Positions 1 to 12,493 of a DNA stretch of 64,000 nucleotides are shown in pieces (positions within the stretch are counted from its first letter, which is position 1; each line of letters opens with the position of its first letter). The DNA is from Muscardinus avellanarius (Eukaryota > Chordata > Mammalia > Rodentia > Gliridae). Where the stretch lies: NCBI GenBank assembly GCA_963383645.1, contig OY726558.1, positions 178,775,134 through 178,839,133 of the forward strand, read 5' to 3'. The notes below the pieces were generated by a model. It did no database searches. It was not told the origin of the DNA and was given only the letters and a program-made list of their open reading frames with translations. Made by a program: the position numbers and the translations under genes.

Positions 1-187
1 CTCTTGTAACTTTTAAAATTCTTTCTTTGTTTTAACATTTCTGGTTTTATTTGTCATTTCAGATGCCTTCAGTTCCTGTGTCCCCATTTTATTCCCAAGA
101 TTAGAAAAGTTTTAGGCAATTATTTTACTGAGTATGTTTTTTATGACATTAGTATGCATTCCTTTTCTTTAAAAATCTATGAGTCTC
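1..187. other. AT-rich flank, no gene seen
   Basis: AT-rich sequence with no open frame of note and no recognisable repeat signature. It could be part of a very old antisense L1, but I cannot support that from the bases alone. Confidence 0.4.
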
Positions 188-196
188 AAGTTTGGC

Positions 197-199
<3 letters not shown>

Positions 200-248
<49 letters not shown>

Positions 249-448
249 TGGGTCTGGGGATGGAACCCAGGGGCATTCGACCTCCAAGCTACACCCCCTG
301 TCCTAATTTTTTATTCTTTATTTTGAAACCGGGTCTCACTGAGTTGCAGAGGGCCCCACTAAGAGGCTGAGGCTGTCCGCGAACCGTAATCCTCCAGTCT
401 CAGCCTCCCGAATGCTGGGATTACAAGCGTGCACCACCACGCCCGGCT
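200..448 (-). mobile_element. B1-dID-type dimeric SINE (subfamily A) with (TG)n tail
   Basis: Read on the minus strand this is a 7SL/B1-like left arm (the GGCTGGGATTACA-type box is at 411-425 on the plus strand), an A-rich linker, then a short ID-like right arm ending in a CCCAGACC-type tail. Imperfect 12 bp target duplications flank it: AAGTTTGGCTTT at 188-199 and AAGTTTGACTTT at 449-460. The (TG)n run at 199-250 lies where the SINE tail should be, so it probably grew from the A-tail. Confidence 0.85.
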
Positions 449-460
449 AAGTTTGACTTT

Positions 461-818
461 TTGAATGTTGACCCGGAGCTCTTGTATATTCATCTTTCTG
501 CTTTTAACTTTCTATTTTTCTTTATTACTGTTTGAGTATTCTAATTCCTTCACAATTTTAATCAAGAACTGATGTTATTTCTTCTGCTGGATCTATAAAA
601 ACTCTATATTGTGATTTTATTTGATATGTTGAAATTTTAATTTTTATGACTTTGCTTTGCATTTTTGCAGAATCTTTATTGAAATGCTCTCCCATATTCT
701 GCACTTTCTCTCCTAGTTTACTCCTTAGAAATTATTTCAATTATTTGATTTTTTTGTATTAAAGGTTGAATGTAAGGACATTTTACTTCTGAGATTCAAT
801 TACACTTGTTTTTATTCT
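461..818. other. AT-rich low-copy DNA, nothing recognised
   Basis: No open frame, repeat or RNA gene can be supported here. The sequence is T-rich on the plus strand and may be ancient decayed LINE. Confidence 0.4.
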
Positions 819-944
819 TTTTTTTTTTAAATAGGGTTTTCTAAAGTTGCTGAAACTGACCTCAAATCTGCAACCCTTCTGTCTCAACTTCCCAAGTACT
901 GGAATTACAGTGGTGTGCTATGTACCACCATGCCTGACTAATTC
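819..944 (-). mobile_element. B1-like monomeric SINE fragment
   Basis: A 7SL-derived left arm only: poly-T at 819-830 on the plus strand, then a diverged copy of the B1 core ending in ACCACCATGCCTGACTA. There is no ID-like arm. It is more diverged than the dimeric SINEs nearby, so probably older or truncated. Confidence 0.7.
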
Positions 945-1715
945 ACTGATTATTTTAAAACCAACTTTTAAAATTCTTCTTCCAGTGTTTAACTTCAATG
1001 TTCTTGGGTTCAGTTATTAAAGTGCTGCTTTGAAAATCTTCTTAATACATTCTCACATTTTTTATATTTCTGTGTCAAAATATGTGCCTGTGTTGAGATG
1101 CATATCTCTTAGTGTATTGCAAGGGTTTTATTGATGAGCCACTTTCACTTTACTCTATGCTTTTGAATGGGAGTTTATCTCAGTGTAAAATTACTCAGTA
1201 TGATCATAGTGCATTGATCAATGTTTAGCGCCAATTGGAGAGGAGATACTAATCACTAGTAACTGGCAACACTTTAGAGTATGCTATGTACTAACAAACC
1301 ATAAAAAATCACTGAAGATGCTACAGTTTTATTAGTCTAAAAGTGGAAAATAAAGTTAATACTCTTCAGTAGGTTAAAATATTACATAATAAAGTAAAAT
1401 TAACTAATAAATGATATAAGCTATAAAAAAGAAAGTGAGGAGACAAAAGTAGAATATACAAGAAGAATAAAGTAGAGTATAAAAATAAGAAATAATAAAG
1501 ATAATAAATCCAAATAATACATTAAAACGATATAATATATAACAAATAAATTAGATTAAACTAAACTATTAAATATCAACTAAACTATTAAATCAACATG
1601 TAAGGTAATAACAGCAATTCAGAAAAAAAATTAAAGTGTCTCAAGTTATTTTTTGCAAAGGGATTTGAGAAACAGAGATCTCTTACTGGGTCTTTTGAAT
1701 TGGGTTTGAGAAATA
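945..1715. other. AT-rich low-copy DNA, nothing recognised
   Basis: A long A-rich stretch at about 1,380-1,570 is dominated by AAATAA-type words. I see no gene, RNA or mobile-element signature. Confidence 0.4.
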
Positions 1716-1849
1716 TAGTAATTATTAATAGCTTCTTGGTTTATCCTCAGACTTTCTAGAATTATGGAGGTAGTGATTGTTATAGTAATTATTAATAGCT
1801 TCTTGGTTTATCCTCAGACTTTCTAGAATTATGGAGGTAGTGATTGTTC
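1716..1849. repeat. Two-copy 67 bp tandem duplication
   Basis: A unit beginning TAGTAATTATTAATAGCTTC at 1,716 is repeated from 1,783 with no mismatch that I can see over about 67 bp. The identity of the copies points to a recent local duplication. It lies in otherwise featureless AT-rich DNA. Confidence 0.9.
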
Positions 1850-3173
1850 CAGCCATTGCTAGTGGTTATTGAGCTGCATATTTAGTTTTTTTTTTTTATC
1901 TTACTTGGCTTTCTGGTTTAATAAACTGCCTCAAATTTATGCCCTGATATCTATTCATAGAGAGCTTGTTCTGCTTAATTTTGCATTGAACCTAGGTGGC
2001 TGCCACAGTAACTTGTTGAAACCATTTTTTTCATTTGCAGTTATTTTTAAAATATTTTAGCTATTACAGTAAATTTATTCATCTTTTTTATTGATATAAT
2101 GCACGTAAAAGAGGCATATATGTATAATAGTTTTGTGTTGTTGTAGTGTTTTATATAGCATTTAAATACAAGATAAATATAGTATACTCACATTTAGGAC
2201 ACTGCATATAGAACATAATCATAAAATAAGCCTAGTTTAATAAGACTGGTAGAAATGATTATACAATTCACATATTTTATAATTATTTCTAAAAAAATGA
2301 CAGAAATAATAAACTGCAACTATAGTCATTAAAGAGTCTTATAATGTATTTTTAAATTCTGTAACATAATTTTATAACAAGTTATATCATTTCCATGGTT
2401 ACTCAGAGTGAAAAAACTAAAAGCTTGCTGAAGCTTTTATGTCATATTTCTGCTAGTGTTTTTGCGAAAAAAGACATTGGCACAAAATTATTTTTGAAAT
2501 TTCCCAATTTAGCAAAAATCTAGTAGCTAAATGCAAAGCACAGATTTTTTTCCATGAGTTCTCATTATCCTTCTGTGTGTCCAGAATTGCTTTTACTTGG
2601 ATACTTGGGATCTTTTCTTTAATCTATATATGGCTTAGATTAATATATTTATTGAAGATACTTATTCATGTAATTGGAAGAAATTACAATTTCATTAAAT
2701 TTTTAGTGATTCTAACATGGACTTATAATTTTTTATCTTGGAAGCAATGAAAATATTTAAAGCCATGTTTGTAACAACTGTTCTATTTATAGAGACGTAG
2801 GATTATACTGTAATTAGAAACAGTCTAATATTGGAGGAACTTTTTAAAAGGCTTGGTAAAAAATGAATAAATTATATGTATTCAGGCCAATTCTGTATGG
2901 CAATATTTTGCAATAACTACCAGTTTATATGAACAAAATCACAACACAGAAAATGTAAAAGCTCAAAAATCTAAATATGTCAGTTTTAACTACAAAAATA
3001 ATATAAGCCAGTAAAAAAGAGATGTTGCACACTAGTAAAAGCAAAAAGATCTCAAAATTTACTATATTCAGCTAGTTTTAAGCTAAATATTCTTGATACT
3101 TTTAAGTACTGTTTGAACTACTCTCCATTTTAGTTTTACTTAGTCACTTTAGAAAAACAGTAAATAGTTTTGA
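1850..3173. other. AT-rich low-copy DNA, nothing recognised
   Basis: About 1.3 kb without a recognisable repeat or gene. The short open frames here have no family resemblance and the composition alone explains them. Confidence 0.4.
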
Positions 3174-3394
3174 CTTTTTTTTTTGTTTTTGCGGTACTGT
3201 GGATGGAACCCAGGGACATGTACCTCCAAACTACACCCCTAGTCCTATTTTATATACTTTTTAAATTTTTGAAACAGAGTATTACTGAGTTGCAAAGGGT
3301 CTCACTAAGTAGCTGAGGCTGTCTGAAAACCATGATCCTCTGGTCTCTGCCTCCAAAATGCTGGGATTACAAGCATGTGCCACTACACCTGGCA
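3174..3394 (-). mobile_element. B1-dID-type dimeric SINE (subfamily A)
   Basis: Poly-T followed by the antisense ID-like right arm (GGATGGAACCCAGGGACATG), an A/T linker and the antisense B1 left arm ending GGGATTACAAGCATGTGCCACTACACC. Full dimer, moderately diverged. Confidence 0.85.
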
Positions 3395-3490
3395 TCTTTA
3401 AAGAGTCTCACTAAGTTGTGAAGGTTTTGGCTGGCCTCAATCTTTCTTTCTCAGCCTCCCAAGTGCTATGAGTACACTACCACACCAAGT
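3395..3490 (-). mobile_element. Second B1-like SINE arm abutting the previous SINE
   Basis: A second antisense 7SL-like left arm (CTCAGCCTCCCAAGTGCTATG) follows directly after the dimeric SINE. It is either an older monomeric B1 or the left arm of a SINE interrupted by the one to its left. Confidence 0.6.
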
Positions 3491-3519
3491 TCGATTTTTA
3501 TTGAACTTGGCTAAGTTTC

Positions 3520-4712
3520 GATTTTTATCGATCTCATTGCTAATAATGTTGACTATTTTTATGTATGTATTGACCATTTGTATTTATTTGTTTGTGAAGT
3601 ATTTCATTAAGTTGCCCATTTTTGGTTGTTTTTGTTTTGTTTTGTTTTGTTTTGTGTAAAGTCTTTTAAGTTCTTTATATATTCTGTATATTAGTCCTCT
3701 GTCAGAGAAGTAGCTGGTAAAGATCTTCTCCCATTCTTTGGGCTTTCTTTCCAGACATTTGATGAGCAGAAAGTTTTTGTTTGGTGCCATCTCACTTATT
3801 AATTCTTATTTATATTTACTGAGATTTGGAGGTTCCATTGGTAAAGTTTATTTCTGTGCCTATATGTTGGAGATCAAATCTATACAAAGATTTCATCTAA
3901 CCCCAATAAGAAAGGCAATAATAAATAAATTAAATAACAATAAATGTTGGTGAAAATGTGGGGAAATGGGAACTCTCTACACTCTTGGTTGGATTGCAAA
4001 CTAGTTTAATCACTATGGAGAATGGTGTTGAGATTCTTTAGAAAATTGGGAATGGATTCAATGTATAATACAGCTATCTCACTACTGGGTGTCTTTCCAA
4101 AGGCTTTGAAATCAGAGAACTATAGAAATATATGTATATATTCCCATTTTTATCGCAGCCCAATTCACAATAGCTAAATTATTGAATCCACCTAGGTGTC
4201 CACCAACAGATGAATGGATTGCAGTATAATAAAAATACACATAATGTAATAATTCTTAGCAACAAAGAAGGACAAAATGACATCATTTTCAAGATGGAAT
4301 GACCTGAAGAACATTATGTAAAGTGAGATTAGCCAATCACATAAAGTGAAGAGTTATATGTTTTCTCTCATATATACAGGATGGGGAGTAATTGGGATAT
4401 ATGAGGTACTGCAGATAATGGAGAAGAAATCACAGTGGACTCAGGGATAAGACAGAAGATTTAATCTTCTCCGTGTAGTAGTGGAGGAGGAAAAGTGGAG
4501 TAGTGGAGGATGAAGAGTGAGGTTATTAATGGAAATACTATGATCAATTATATGTATGCATGTGAATAAACCAATAACAATGTGTGTACTATATACTGAA
4601 AGAAAGAGTAATTGGTAGTCAAGGAGAGTACCAGGTGCTGTGTGCATGTATGTCATTGTCAACATGATTTATGTTATGATGTGAGACTACAATCTACCAA
4701 TAAAATAAAAAA
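3520..4712 (+). mobile_element. 5'-inverted (twin-primed) L1 3' end
   Basis: Bases 3,520-3,870 are antisense L1 ORF2 C-terminal sequence and 3,870-4,712 are sense ORF2 C-terminus plus 3'UTR, ending in CCAATAAAATAAAAAAAG. The inverted part is the piece just upstream of the sense part in an intact L1, the standard product of twin priming. The sense part carries the usual (A/G)ATTAGCCAATCACA and 3'UTR words seen in other L1 ends here. No open frame longer than a few dozen codons survives. Confidence 0.8.
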
Positions 4713-4744
4713 AGAAAAACAATTATAAAGTCATATTTAGAATA

Positions 4745-5705
4745 ATGACATACCTCAAAGCCCTTCAAATACAGGAACAATCTAACTGAAAAGCCAGTAG
4801 AAGAGAGGAAATTATTAAAATCAGAGGATAAATGAGTGGAATTAGAGAATATAAAACAATATAAAAATCAATAAAACCAAATGCTAGTTTTTTGAAAAAA
4901 TTAATAAGATAGATAAACCAGTAGCCAAACTTACTAAAAAAAGATTAAACCCAAATTACGAAGATAAGAGATGAAAAAGAAGATAACACTACTGAAAGTG
5001 TAGAAATGCAGAGGATTATCAGAAACTACTTTGAAAAACTAAACAAAATGGAAAATTTGGCAGAAATGGACAACTTTCTAGATAAATACAACCTGCCCGA
5101 ACTGAGTCAGGAATATATAAAAACATTTATATCAACCAATAGCAATCAAAGATATTAAAACAGCACTAAAGAGCTTACCATCAAAGAAAATCCCAGGACC
5201 AGATGGTTTCCCAAGTGAATCTTATAAAACCTTTATAGAAGAGCTAATCCTGATACTCTTTAATCTATTTTGTGAAATATAAAAAAAGAGACCCTCTCAA
5301 ATACATTCTATGAAGCCAACATTACATTAATACCCAAACCAAATAAAGACAGCTCAGGGAAGGAAAACTACAGGCCTATATCTTTGATGAGCTTGGATGC
5401 AAAAATTGCTAAACAAGTACTAGCAACACACATTTAAAACCCCATTAAGAAAATCATAATCCATGACCAGGTAGAGTTCAGCCCAGGGATGGAAGGCTGA
5501 TTCAACATACAAAAATCAATCCATGTAATTCATCATATAATTAGAACCAAAGACAAAAATCTAATAATCATTTACATAAACAATAAAAAAAGTATTTTAT
5601 AAAATTCAACATCCTTTTATGCTAAATGAGAATGGGAATAGAAGGAATATACCTCAACATCATAAAGGCAATCTACAATAGGCCACAGTCAACATCATAT
5701 AAGAG
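4745..5705 (+). pseudogene. L1 ORF2 fragment (endonuclease-RT linker and RT start), decayed
   Basis: Sense-strand L1 ORF2 sequence, recognisable from words such as TCAGAAACTACTTTGAAAAAC and the stretch coding for the conserved IPGPDG-like RT entry (about 5,185-5,205). Stops and frameshifts are frequent. The fragment has neither 5'UTR nor 3' end, so its borders are approximate. Confidence 0.75.
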
Positions 5706-7016
5706 TTGAAAAAGAAGATATTAACACTGATAGCATGGAAATCTAGAGGATTATCAGAAACTACTTTAAAAATTATGCTCAAAATAAATATTAAAAATTT
5801 AAAAATTAGACATATTCAAACTTTCTAACTTGAACCAAGGCAATATAAAAATTTAAACTGACCAATATCAGTCAAACAGATTGAGGCAGTAATAAAAAAA
5901 AACTACTATCAATCTTTATAGAAGAGCTATTCTCAATAATACTCAATCTATTCCATGAAATAGAAAGAAATGGGACTCTCCCAAATGCCTTCTAAAAAGT
6001 CAACCTCAAATTAATACCAAAACAAAATAAAGACAGCTCAAGGAAAAAAAAAAACACTAAAGAACTATATTGTTGAGTAACGTAGCCACAAAACTGTTAA
6101 ACAAAATACAAGCAATGCACACTCAAAACCACATCAAGAAAATTATACACTGCCACCAAGCAGGGCTCATTTTAAATATGCAAATCTGGTTCAACATGCA
6201 AAAAATAATTCATGTAATTCATCACATAAACAGAACCAGACAAAAATTACAGCATCATTTAAATAGATAATGGAAAAGCAGAATAAATGTAATCAAAATG
6301 TCAATTCTTCCCAAAGTGATCTACAGATTTAGTTCAATACCAATTAACAAAGGCATTCCTTACAGACAAAGAAAATCAGTATTTAAATTTATTTGGAACA
6401 ACAAAAATCCTAAAATAGCCAAAGAAGTTCTCAGGAACAAAAACTGTGCAAGTGGTATCACAAAAGCTGACTTCAAACCATACTATGAAGCCATAGTAAT
6501 AAAAACAGCATGGTATTAGCACAGAATCAGATACATAGACCAATGGAGCAGAATAGAAGACTCAGAAACAAATCTTCACACTTGATTTTTGACAAAGGGG
6601 CCAAAAACATATACTGGAAAATAGTCTGTTCAACAAATGATGTTGGAAAAACTGGTCAACCCTGTGCAGAAAAATGGAAATAAACCCCACTTTCTTACCC
6701 TGCACAAGAGTCAAATCAAAATGGAAGACTTGGAAATCAGACCAGAGACCTTACAGCCTTCTAAAGATGTTAAGGTTTCAAAATTTTAACATAAAGGCAC
6801 AGTTAAAAACTTTCTTAACAAAACCACAAAGGCACAAGAAATCAAGAGGCAGATCAATCTGTGGGATTGCATTAAACTGAAGAGCTGCTGTACAGCAATG
6901 AAAACTATCAAAAATCTCAACAGAGAGCTGACAGAATAGAAGATAATTTTTAACAAATATTCCTCAGAGTAGTAATATCAAGAATATACAGAGAACACAA
7001 AAACTTGCTGCTAAAA
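5706..7016 (+). pseudogene. Second L1 ORF2 fragment, RT to C-terminal region, decayed
   Basis: The RT-proximal words of the previous fragment recur at 5,745-5,765 (AGAGGATTATCAGAAACTAC), so a second copy starts here. From 6,298 a 73-codon open piece (ILPKVIYRFSSIPI..., then FIWNNKNPKIAK) matches the conserved L1 ORF2 C-terminal region. The sequence is collinear with ORF2 until about 7,016, where an inverted L1 begins. It is non-functional. Confidence 0.75.
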
Positions 7017-7020
7017 TAAC

Positions 7021-8165
7021 AAATAATTATTTGTGAAGTGTCTATTATATTCAGTTGCCCATTTCTGAATTGGGCTATTTATTTTGCTAGGTGAAAGTCT
7101 TTTAAGTTTTTTGTATATTCTTAATATGAGCCCTCTATCAGAGGAATAGCTGGTAAAGATCTTCTTTCATTCTGTAGGCTTTCTCTTTAGATTCTTGATT
7201 TTCTTTGATGATCAGAAACTTTTTAGTTTTATGACATCTTGCTTGTTAATTATTGTTTCAATTTTCTGAGCTTTGGATGTCTTGTTGAGAAAGTTACTAC
7301 CTGTGCTTATTTGTTGGAGTGTTCAAGATACAAATTGTCAATAGATATATAAAAAATTTCAACATAAGTAGCCTTCAGGAAGATCTGAATCAAAACTACT
7401 TAGATTTCACCTAACCCAAGTCAGAGTGAGAAGCATAAAGAAGTTAAATAAAAATAAATGTTGGAGAGGTTGTGAGAAAATATACTCTCTTTCTAATTTG
7501 TTGGTTGGAGTACAAACTAGTTCAGCTGTTATGAAGATCAATGTAAAGATTGCTTAGAATAGTGAGAATGGATCAACCATATGATCCAACTATACCATTT
7601 TTAGGTATCTTTCCAAAGAGGTGGAAATCAGAGAACTAGAGTAACATATGCATACCCATGTTCATAGCAACTGAATTCAAAATAACCAAAACGTGGAACC
7701 AACCTAGATGTCCATCAAAAAATAGATTACAAGATTATGAGAAATACACACAATAAAATTCTACTCAGCAATTAAGAACAAAATTATGTCATTTGCAAGA
7801 AAATGAAAAGGCCTAGAGAACATTATACTAAGTGAGATTAGCAAAGCATAGACAGAGAAGAAAGATACATTTTTTCTAATATGCTTGAGTTAGAAAGTAT
7901 TTGGATTACCAGAGGGACTTCAGATAATGGAGATATTCAGTGGAATCAGGGAGAAAGGAAGGAGGAAATCTGAGGTTTATTCATGCAAATCCTATATGAA
8001 ACTATGCATATATATGTAAATATAACATTGTTAACCTGGACAGTCAGTATTGGGTGGGAGAAAAATAAGCAAGCAGAGGAGGGGGACACCAAGTACTGTG
8101 TGACTATATGCCATTGTCAACATGATCTATATTATGATGTGAGATTATAATGCAATATATATTAG
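7021..8165 (+). mobile_element. Second 5'-inverted L1 3' end
   Basis: Bases 7,021-7,325 are antisense ORF2 and 7,325-8,165 are sense ORF2 C-terminus plus 3'UTR. The inverted portion ends at the same word (TTTGTTGGAG-like) as in the 3.5-4.7 kb copy, while the sense portion starts about 60 bp further upstream. It abuts the preceding ORF2 fragment, into which it may have inserted. Confidence 0.75.
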
Positions 8166-8182
8166 CAATATGTATTAGCACT

Positions 8183-8192
8183 ACACACACAT

Positions 8193-8256
<64 letters not shown>
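8183..8256. repeat. (CA)n(TA)n microsatellite
   Basis: Interrupted CA repeat passing into a pure TA repeat, placed just after the A-rich end of the preceding L1 and probably grown from its tail. Confidence 0.95.
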
Positions 8257-8259
<3 letters not shown>

Positions 8260-9176
8260 CATATTCACTTGCTATATATAAATAGCAAGCGAGTTAAATA
8301 GACACATCACAGAAACACAAATTCAAATGAATAATAAATATATAAAAATGCCCAACATTATTAGCAATCAGAAAGATGCAAATAAAAAAACCCTTGAAAT
8401 TTCACCTAACTCTAATTAGAATGGCAATCATTAAAACCACAAACAACAAGAAATGCTGGTGATTATGTGGAGAAATGAGACATTTAGTGTATTTTTGGTG
8501 GAATTGCAAATTAGTGCAACTACTTTGGAAAATGGTATGGAGGATCCTCAGAAGAATGAAAATAATCCTACTATATAATCCAGCAATACCACTACTGGGT
8601 ATCTACCCAAAAGAATGGAAACCAAACTACCAAACCAATGAATTCACATCTATTTTCATAGCTACACAATTTAAAATTGCAAAATATGGACTAGCCAAGA
8701 TATGTAACAACAGATGAATGGGTTATTAAACTATGTAATGTACACAATGAAATTGTACTCACCCATAAAGAATAACAAAATTATGTCATTTGCACAGAAA
8801 TGGATGGAGCTGGAGAACATGATTTCAAGTGAGATTAGTCATTCAAGAAAGTAAAAGATTGAATTCTATCTCTAATATGTAGAAGCTAGGGAGAAAATGG
8901 GTTATAGGAAGAACTCTAGAAGAAGGAGAAACTATAGATGAGCAAATAAGGCAAATTAACTGAGGGGAATGAGAGGAGAAAAGAGAAAAAATTTTCTAGT
9001 GTGCATGATATACGTTCATAAACATTTCAATCACTAAGTCAAATATGAGAATCAGGGAGTGGGGAGGGAATAGGGTGGATTTGAGGAAGGGCTAAGTGAA
9101 AATGTGCGTATGTATGCCTCTATCATCTTGTACCACATTAAGATGTATACACCAATTAAAAAAGGGAAAAAATAAA
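8257..9176 (+). mobile_element. L1 3' end (ORF2 C-terminus and 3'UTR), older
   Basis: Sense L1. An 80-codon open piece at 8,475-8,717 carries the conserved ORF2 C-terminal pattern (WWNCKLVQLLWKMVWR, then NPAIPLLGIYPKEWK). The 3'UTR has a G-rich stretch (about 9,055-9,085) and ends near 9,176 with CACCAATTAAAAAAGGG. There is no polymerase domain, so it is dead. Confidence 0.85.
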
Positions 9177-10849
9177 AGCATTCCTGTAGTAGAGTGTAAA
9201 ATATTTATACCATAAAAAAGTAAAAATTTAAATTTGAACGAACATGTGCCCCAAGACTATTCATTCATCAACTTGCCAAGTTATTGAATAATGCTATTTT
9301 ATTTTCTTAAGTTTAGAAATGTCACAGACCAAAAAAAGTATATAAAATACTATTTTCTGTATTGCCTTCTTAATTATACAGAGTACCTTATTGATTTCTA
9401 ATGATATATCTTATTAAACAAATGTTAACTTAGTTAATAATTTTTCTATGAAATGAATATTTAATATAACACATTATATTCTTTTCATATGATTAGATAA
9501 GATAATGTCATTAATAGCCAATGTATCATTGCATATTCTGTTTTGTTTTCTAATAAAAGTAGCTCTTATATTAAAATTAGTTCAAAATATTAATGAAGAA
9601 ATAGTTTGCTATATAGTTATTTTCATAATTTTTAATATATTACAACAAATAAAATTAATTATATTTGACAAATATTAGCATTCAATATATTTTCAATCCC
9701 CAGGACTGCAAAAACAAGTTACTTCTTACCATTGCTCTAACCATTCTGCAAAATTGGGAGAAATTACTAACATTATGTTGTAACATTAAGACCTCTTTTG
9801 TGATCGAGAATATAAATTATAATACTTAGAATAAAATTCCATCAAATGTAAAACTCCCTTTGAGCTAAAATCCAAGTCATTTCTTTTGGCCATATATTCA
9901 CCTCTTCATGAAAGTAGAAAAGAATGTACAAAAAACATACTACTAAAAACAAGAGACAAGTAAAATGAATGGGAAGATAAGATGTCGAACAGCCAAATTG
10001 TTTCTTGTATTTTGATAATTCAGATAGAAGCCTCTATAATAAGAGCAGCTATCCATTTATACCACCTCTATGCAGCACTAATACTATTCAGGACAGACAA
10101 TTACTAAACATCAACTCTCCTATTATGCTGTCATGCATGCTATGTAAAGCATTTAACATCAGCTGAAATAGTTTGCTCTGTTTTTTTCTTTGTAGTACAG
10201 TTAGAGTAAAATAAGGGGGTCATTTCCAGACAAATAAAAAAAAGTTATAAAAATAAGAAAGCATTATTATACACTGCAAATACTGTCAAGCTTTAATCAT
10301 ATTGATTCTGTTCTACCCGAGATTAGATTTTAATTCAATTGCAGTGTCAAAAGTGAAAACTTCATTTATAGCACCATAATTTTCTGACATGATTCTTTAA
10401 AAGTGCTTACACATTATGAGACATTATATTACATTCTAGATGACTATATGTAATCAAACTAGTAGAACACAAGCTTTATATTTTCTGTTTAATCATGAAC
10501 TTTAGAATGCAAAAATTAAGGTTAATATTTATGTTTCTCTATTAATAGTAAAGTTTAACTTTTATGTCTGCAATTGCCCAATAATGAGATATTTCTAAAC
10601 TTTTGGAGAGTCTTATAATTTTCTGACACATGTAAATACTTAGTAATAATAGTGGGTTTTTTGGCTATTTTATTTTAGGTTTCTAATAAATCTTATGCCA
10701 AAAATGTGATTCTTTTATTCAATTTTGAAATTTTGACTTACTCAATGACCAATGCATGTAACCATGTGTATAGAATTCTTCAATAGAGTAAATGTATTGT
10801 TTCTATTTTGAGGTGATGAGTTTCTATACTTTATTATTAAATCCATTTT
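9177..10849. other. AT-rich low-copy DNA, nothing recognised
   Basis: About 1.7 kb with no repeat or gene that I can name. It may be ancestral single-copy intergenic DNA. Confidence 0.45.
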
Positions 10850-11735
10850 TATTTTTTTTTTATTTTATGTGGATCATATTGAAAATGGCAAACATTCAGA
10901 CTGTGCTTGGTGCCCTCTCTCCCCTGCACTTCCCCTTCCCCACTCCAAACAATGTGTGTCCAGGTTAACCATGCTACATTTATACTTTTACACATAATCA
11001 GATGTATCTCCTCTATTAATCAATCTCAGCCTTGTCTCCTACCGTTTCATTTCAGCTTTGCTGAAGTTTCTCCTCCATTATTTGGAGTCCCTCTGCTATT
11101 CCTAATAAGTCCCTATTTTAGGCATATTAGAGAAAACATATGTCTCTTCTCTTTCTGTGCTTGGCTGATCTCACTAAACATAATGTTCTCCAGGTCTTTC
11201 CATCTTCTTGCAAATGACATGATTTTGTTCTTCTTTATAGCTGAGTAGAATTCCATTGTGTATATTTCCCATAATTTTGCAATCAATTCATCTGTTTATG
11301 GAGATCTAGGTTGGCTCCATATTTTGGCTATTATAAACTGTGCTGCTATGAACATGGGTATACATATGCTACTGTAGTTCTCTGATTCCAACCCCTTTCG
11401 AAAGATACCCAGAAGTGGTATAGCCAGATCATGTGGTGGATCCATTCCCAGTTTTCTAAGGAATCTCCACACTGAGCTTCATAGAGACTGAACTAGTTTG
11501 CACTCCCACCAACAGTGTAAAAACGTTCTTCTTTCCCCACATCCTCACCAGCATTTGTTGTTATTTGACTTCTTTATGCTTGCCCCTTTGATTGGGGTTG
11601 GATGGAATCTTAGTGTAGTTTTGATTTTTATATCTTTGATGGCTAATGATGTTGAACATCGTTTTATATATCTATTGGTCATTTTTATCTGTTCTTTTGT
11701 GAAGTGTCTATTCAATTCAGTTGCACATTAGACCA
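10850..11735 (-). mobile_element. L1 3' end, antisense
   Basis: Poly-T at 10,850-10,862 is followed by the antisense L1 3'UTR (CTTGGTGCCCTCTCTCCCCTG-like) and antisense ORF2 C-terminus (antisense of the AATTCTACTCAGC and CCAGCAATACC words). The order fits the distal part of the antisense L1 that resumes at 13,070, so both may be one L1 broken by later events. Confidence 0.85.
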
Positions 11736-12493
11736 GCATGTAAGGAAGAGTCTTCCTCATGAGTAGGTTGTTCAAGAATATGAGTTCAACTACTGGCTAA
11801 AGAGAAGCAGAAAGTCATTGCAATGGTCCAAAATTCATTTGATGTATAACTACAGGCCTTCTGTGAACTGAGGCTCTGAGCTCTTTTTGGTAGTGTCTCT
11901 AATTCTTCCTGAACACAGAAGGCCAACAAAGTGATGGTCACATATCAGCACAGAGTGAAAGCCATTACATATTAGTTTAGCCAGTGAAAAACAAAATTCA
12001 GAACACTGTACTGTAGAGGAGAGCACTGTTCCAGGACAGCAAGCAGAGGGGTGGAGGGGGAGTTGGATGGCATGTTCATCCATCATAGTTAGTAGGTAGC
12101 TCTGAAGTCTAAGTAAGATGTATAATCATTGCTATACTTGTTGGCACCTAGGCTGCAAATAAGTCATCAGACAAAATTTTAGGGGGAACTATAGGTTTGA
12201 AAAAGTTCTGGGATCTAATATAATGTCTACATAAAAACACAATATCTGGGAGAGAGAAATGATGCCTCCCTTTGGGATACTGGAAAGAGATGAAAAGACC
12301 ACATATGCAAGCACCCAAATTCAAGTGGTGGCATTCATCTAATACATCTGAGTCCTGTGACTATCTGCCAGACCTGGTGCAGGGAGTCCACCAGACCCTA
12401 GGCCTTTAGGCCCAACAGAGTGCTTTGCTCCTGCACCAATTCTGCAATTACTGCCACCGTCTCTCAGCTCCCAGGCCTTGCCTCCCACTCTGC
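11736..12493. other. Unassigned segment of higher complexity between L1 pieces
   Basis: About 750 bp of less AT-rich sequence bounded by L1 fragments on both sides. Open frames of 77-86 codons exist on both strands but none shows a family motif. It could be transduced or captured unique DNA, an internal part of an unrecognised repeat, or an old retrocopy. Confidence 0.4.

Noticed and set aside
8475..8717. 80-codon open frame as a possible small gene
   Set aside because: Its sequence is the conserved C-terminal part of L1 ORF2 in a truncated L1.
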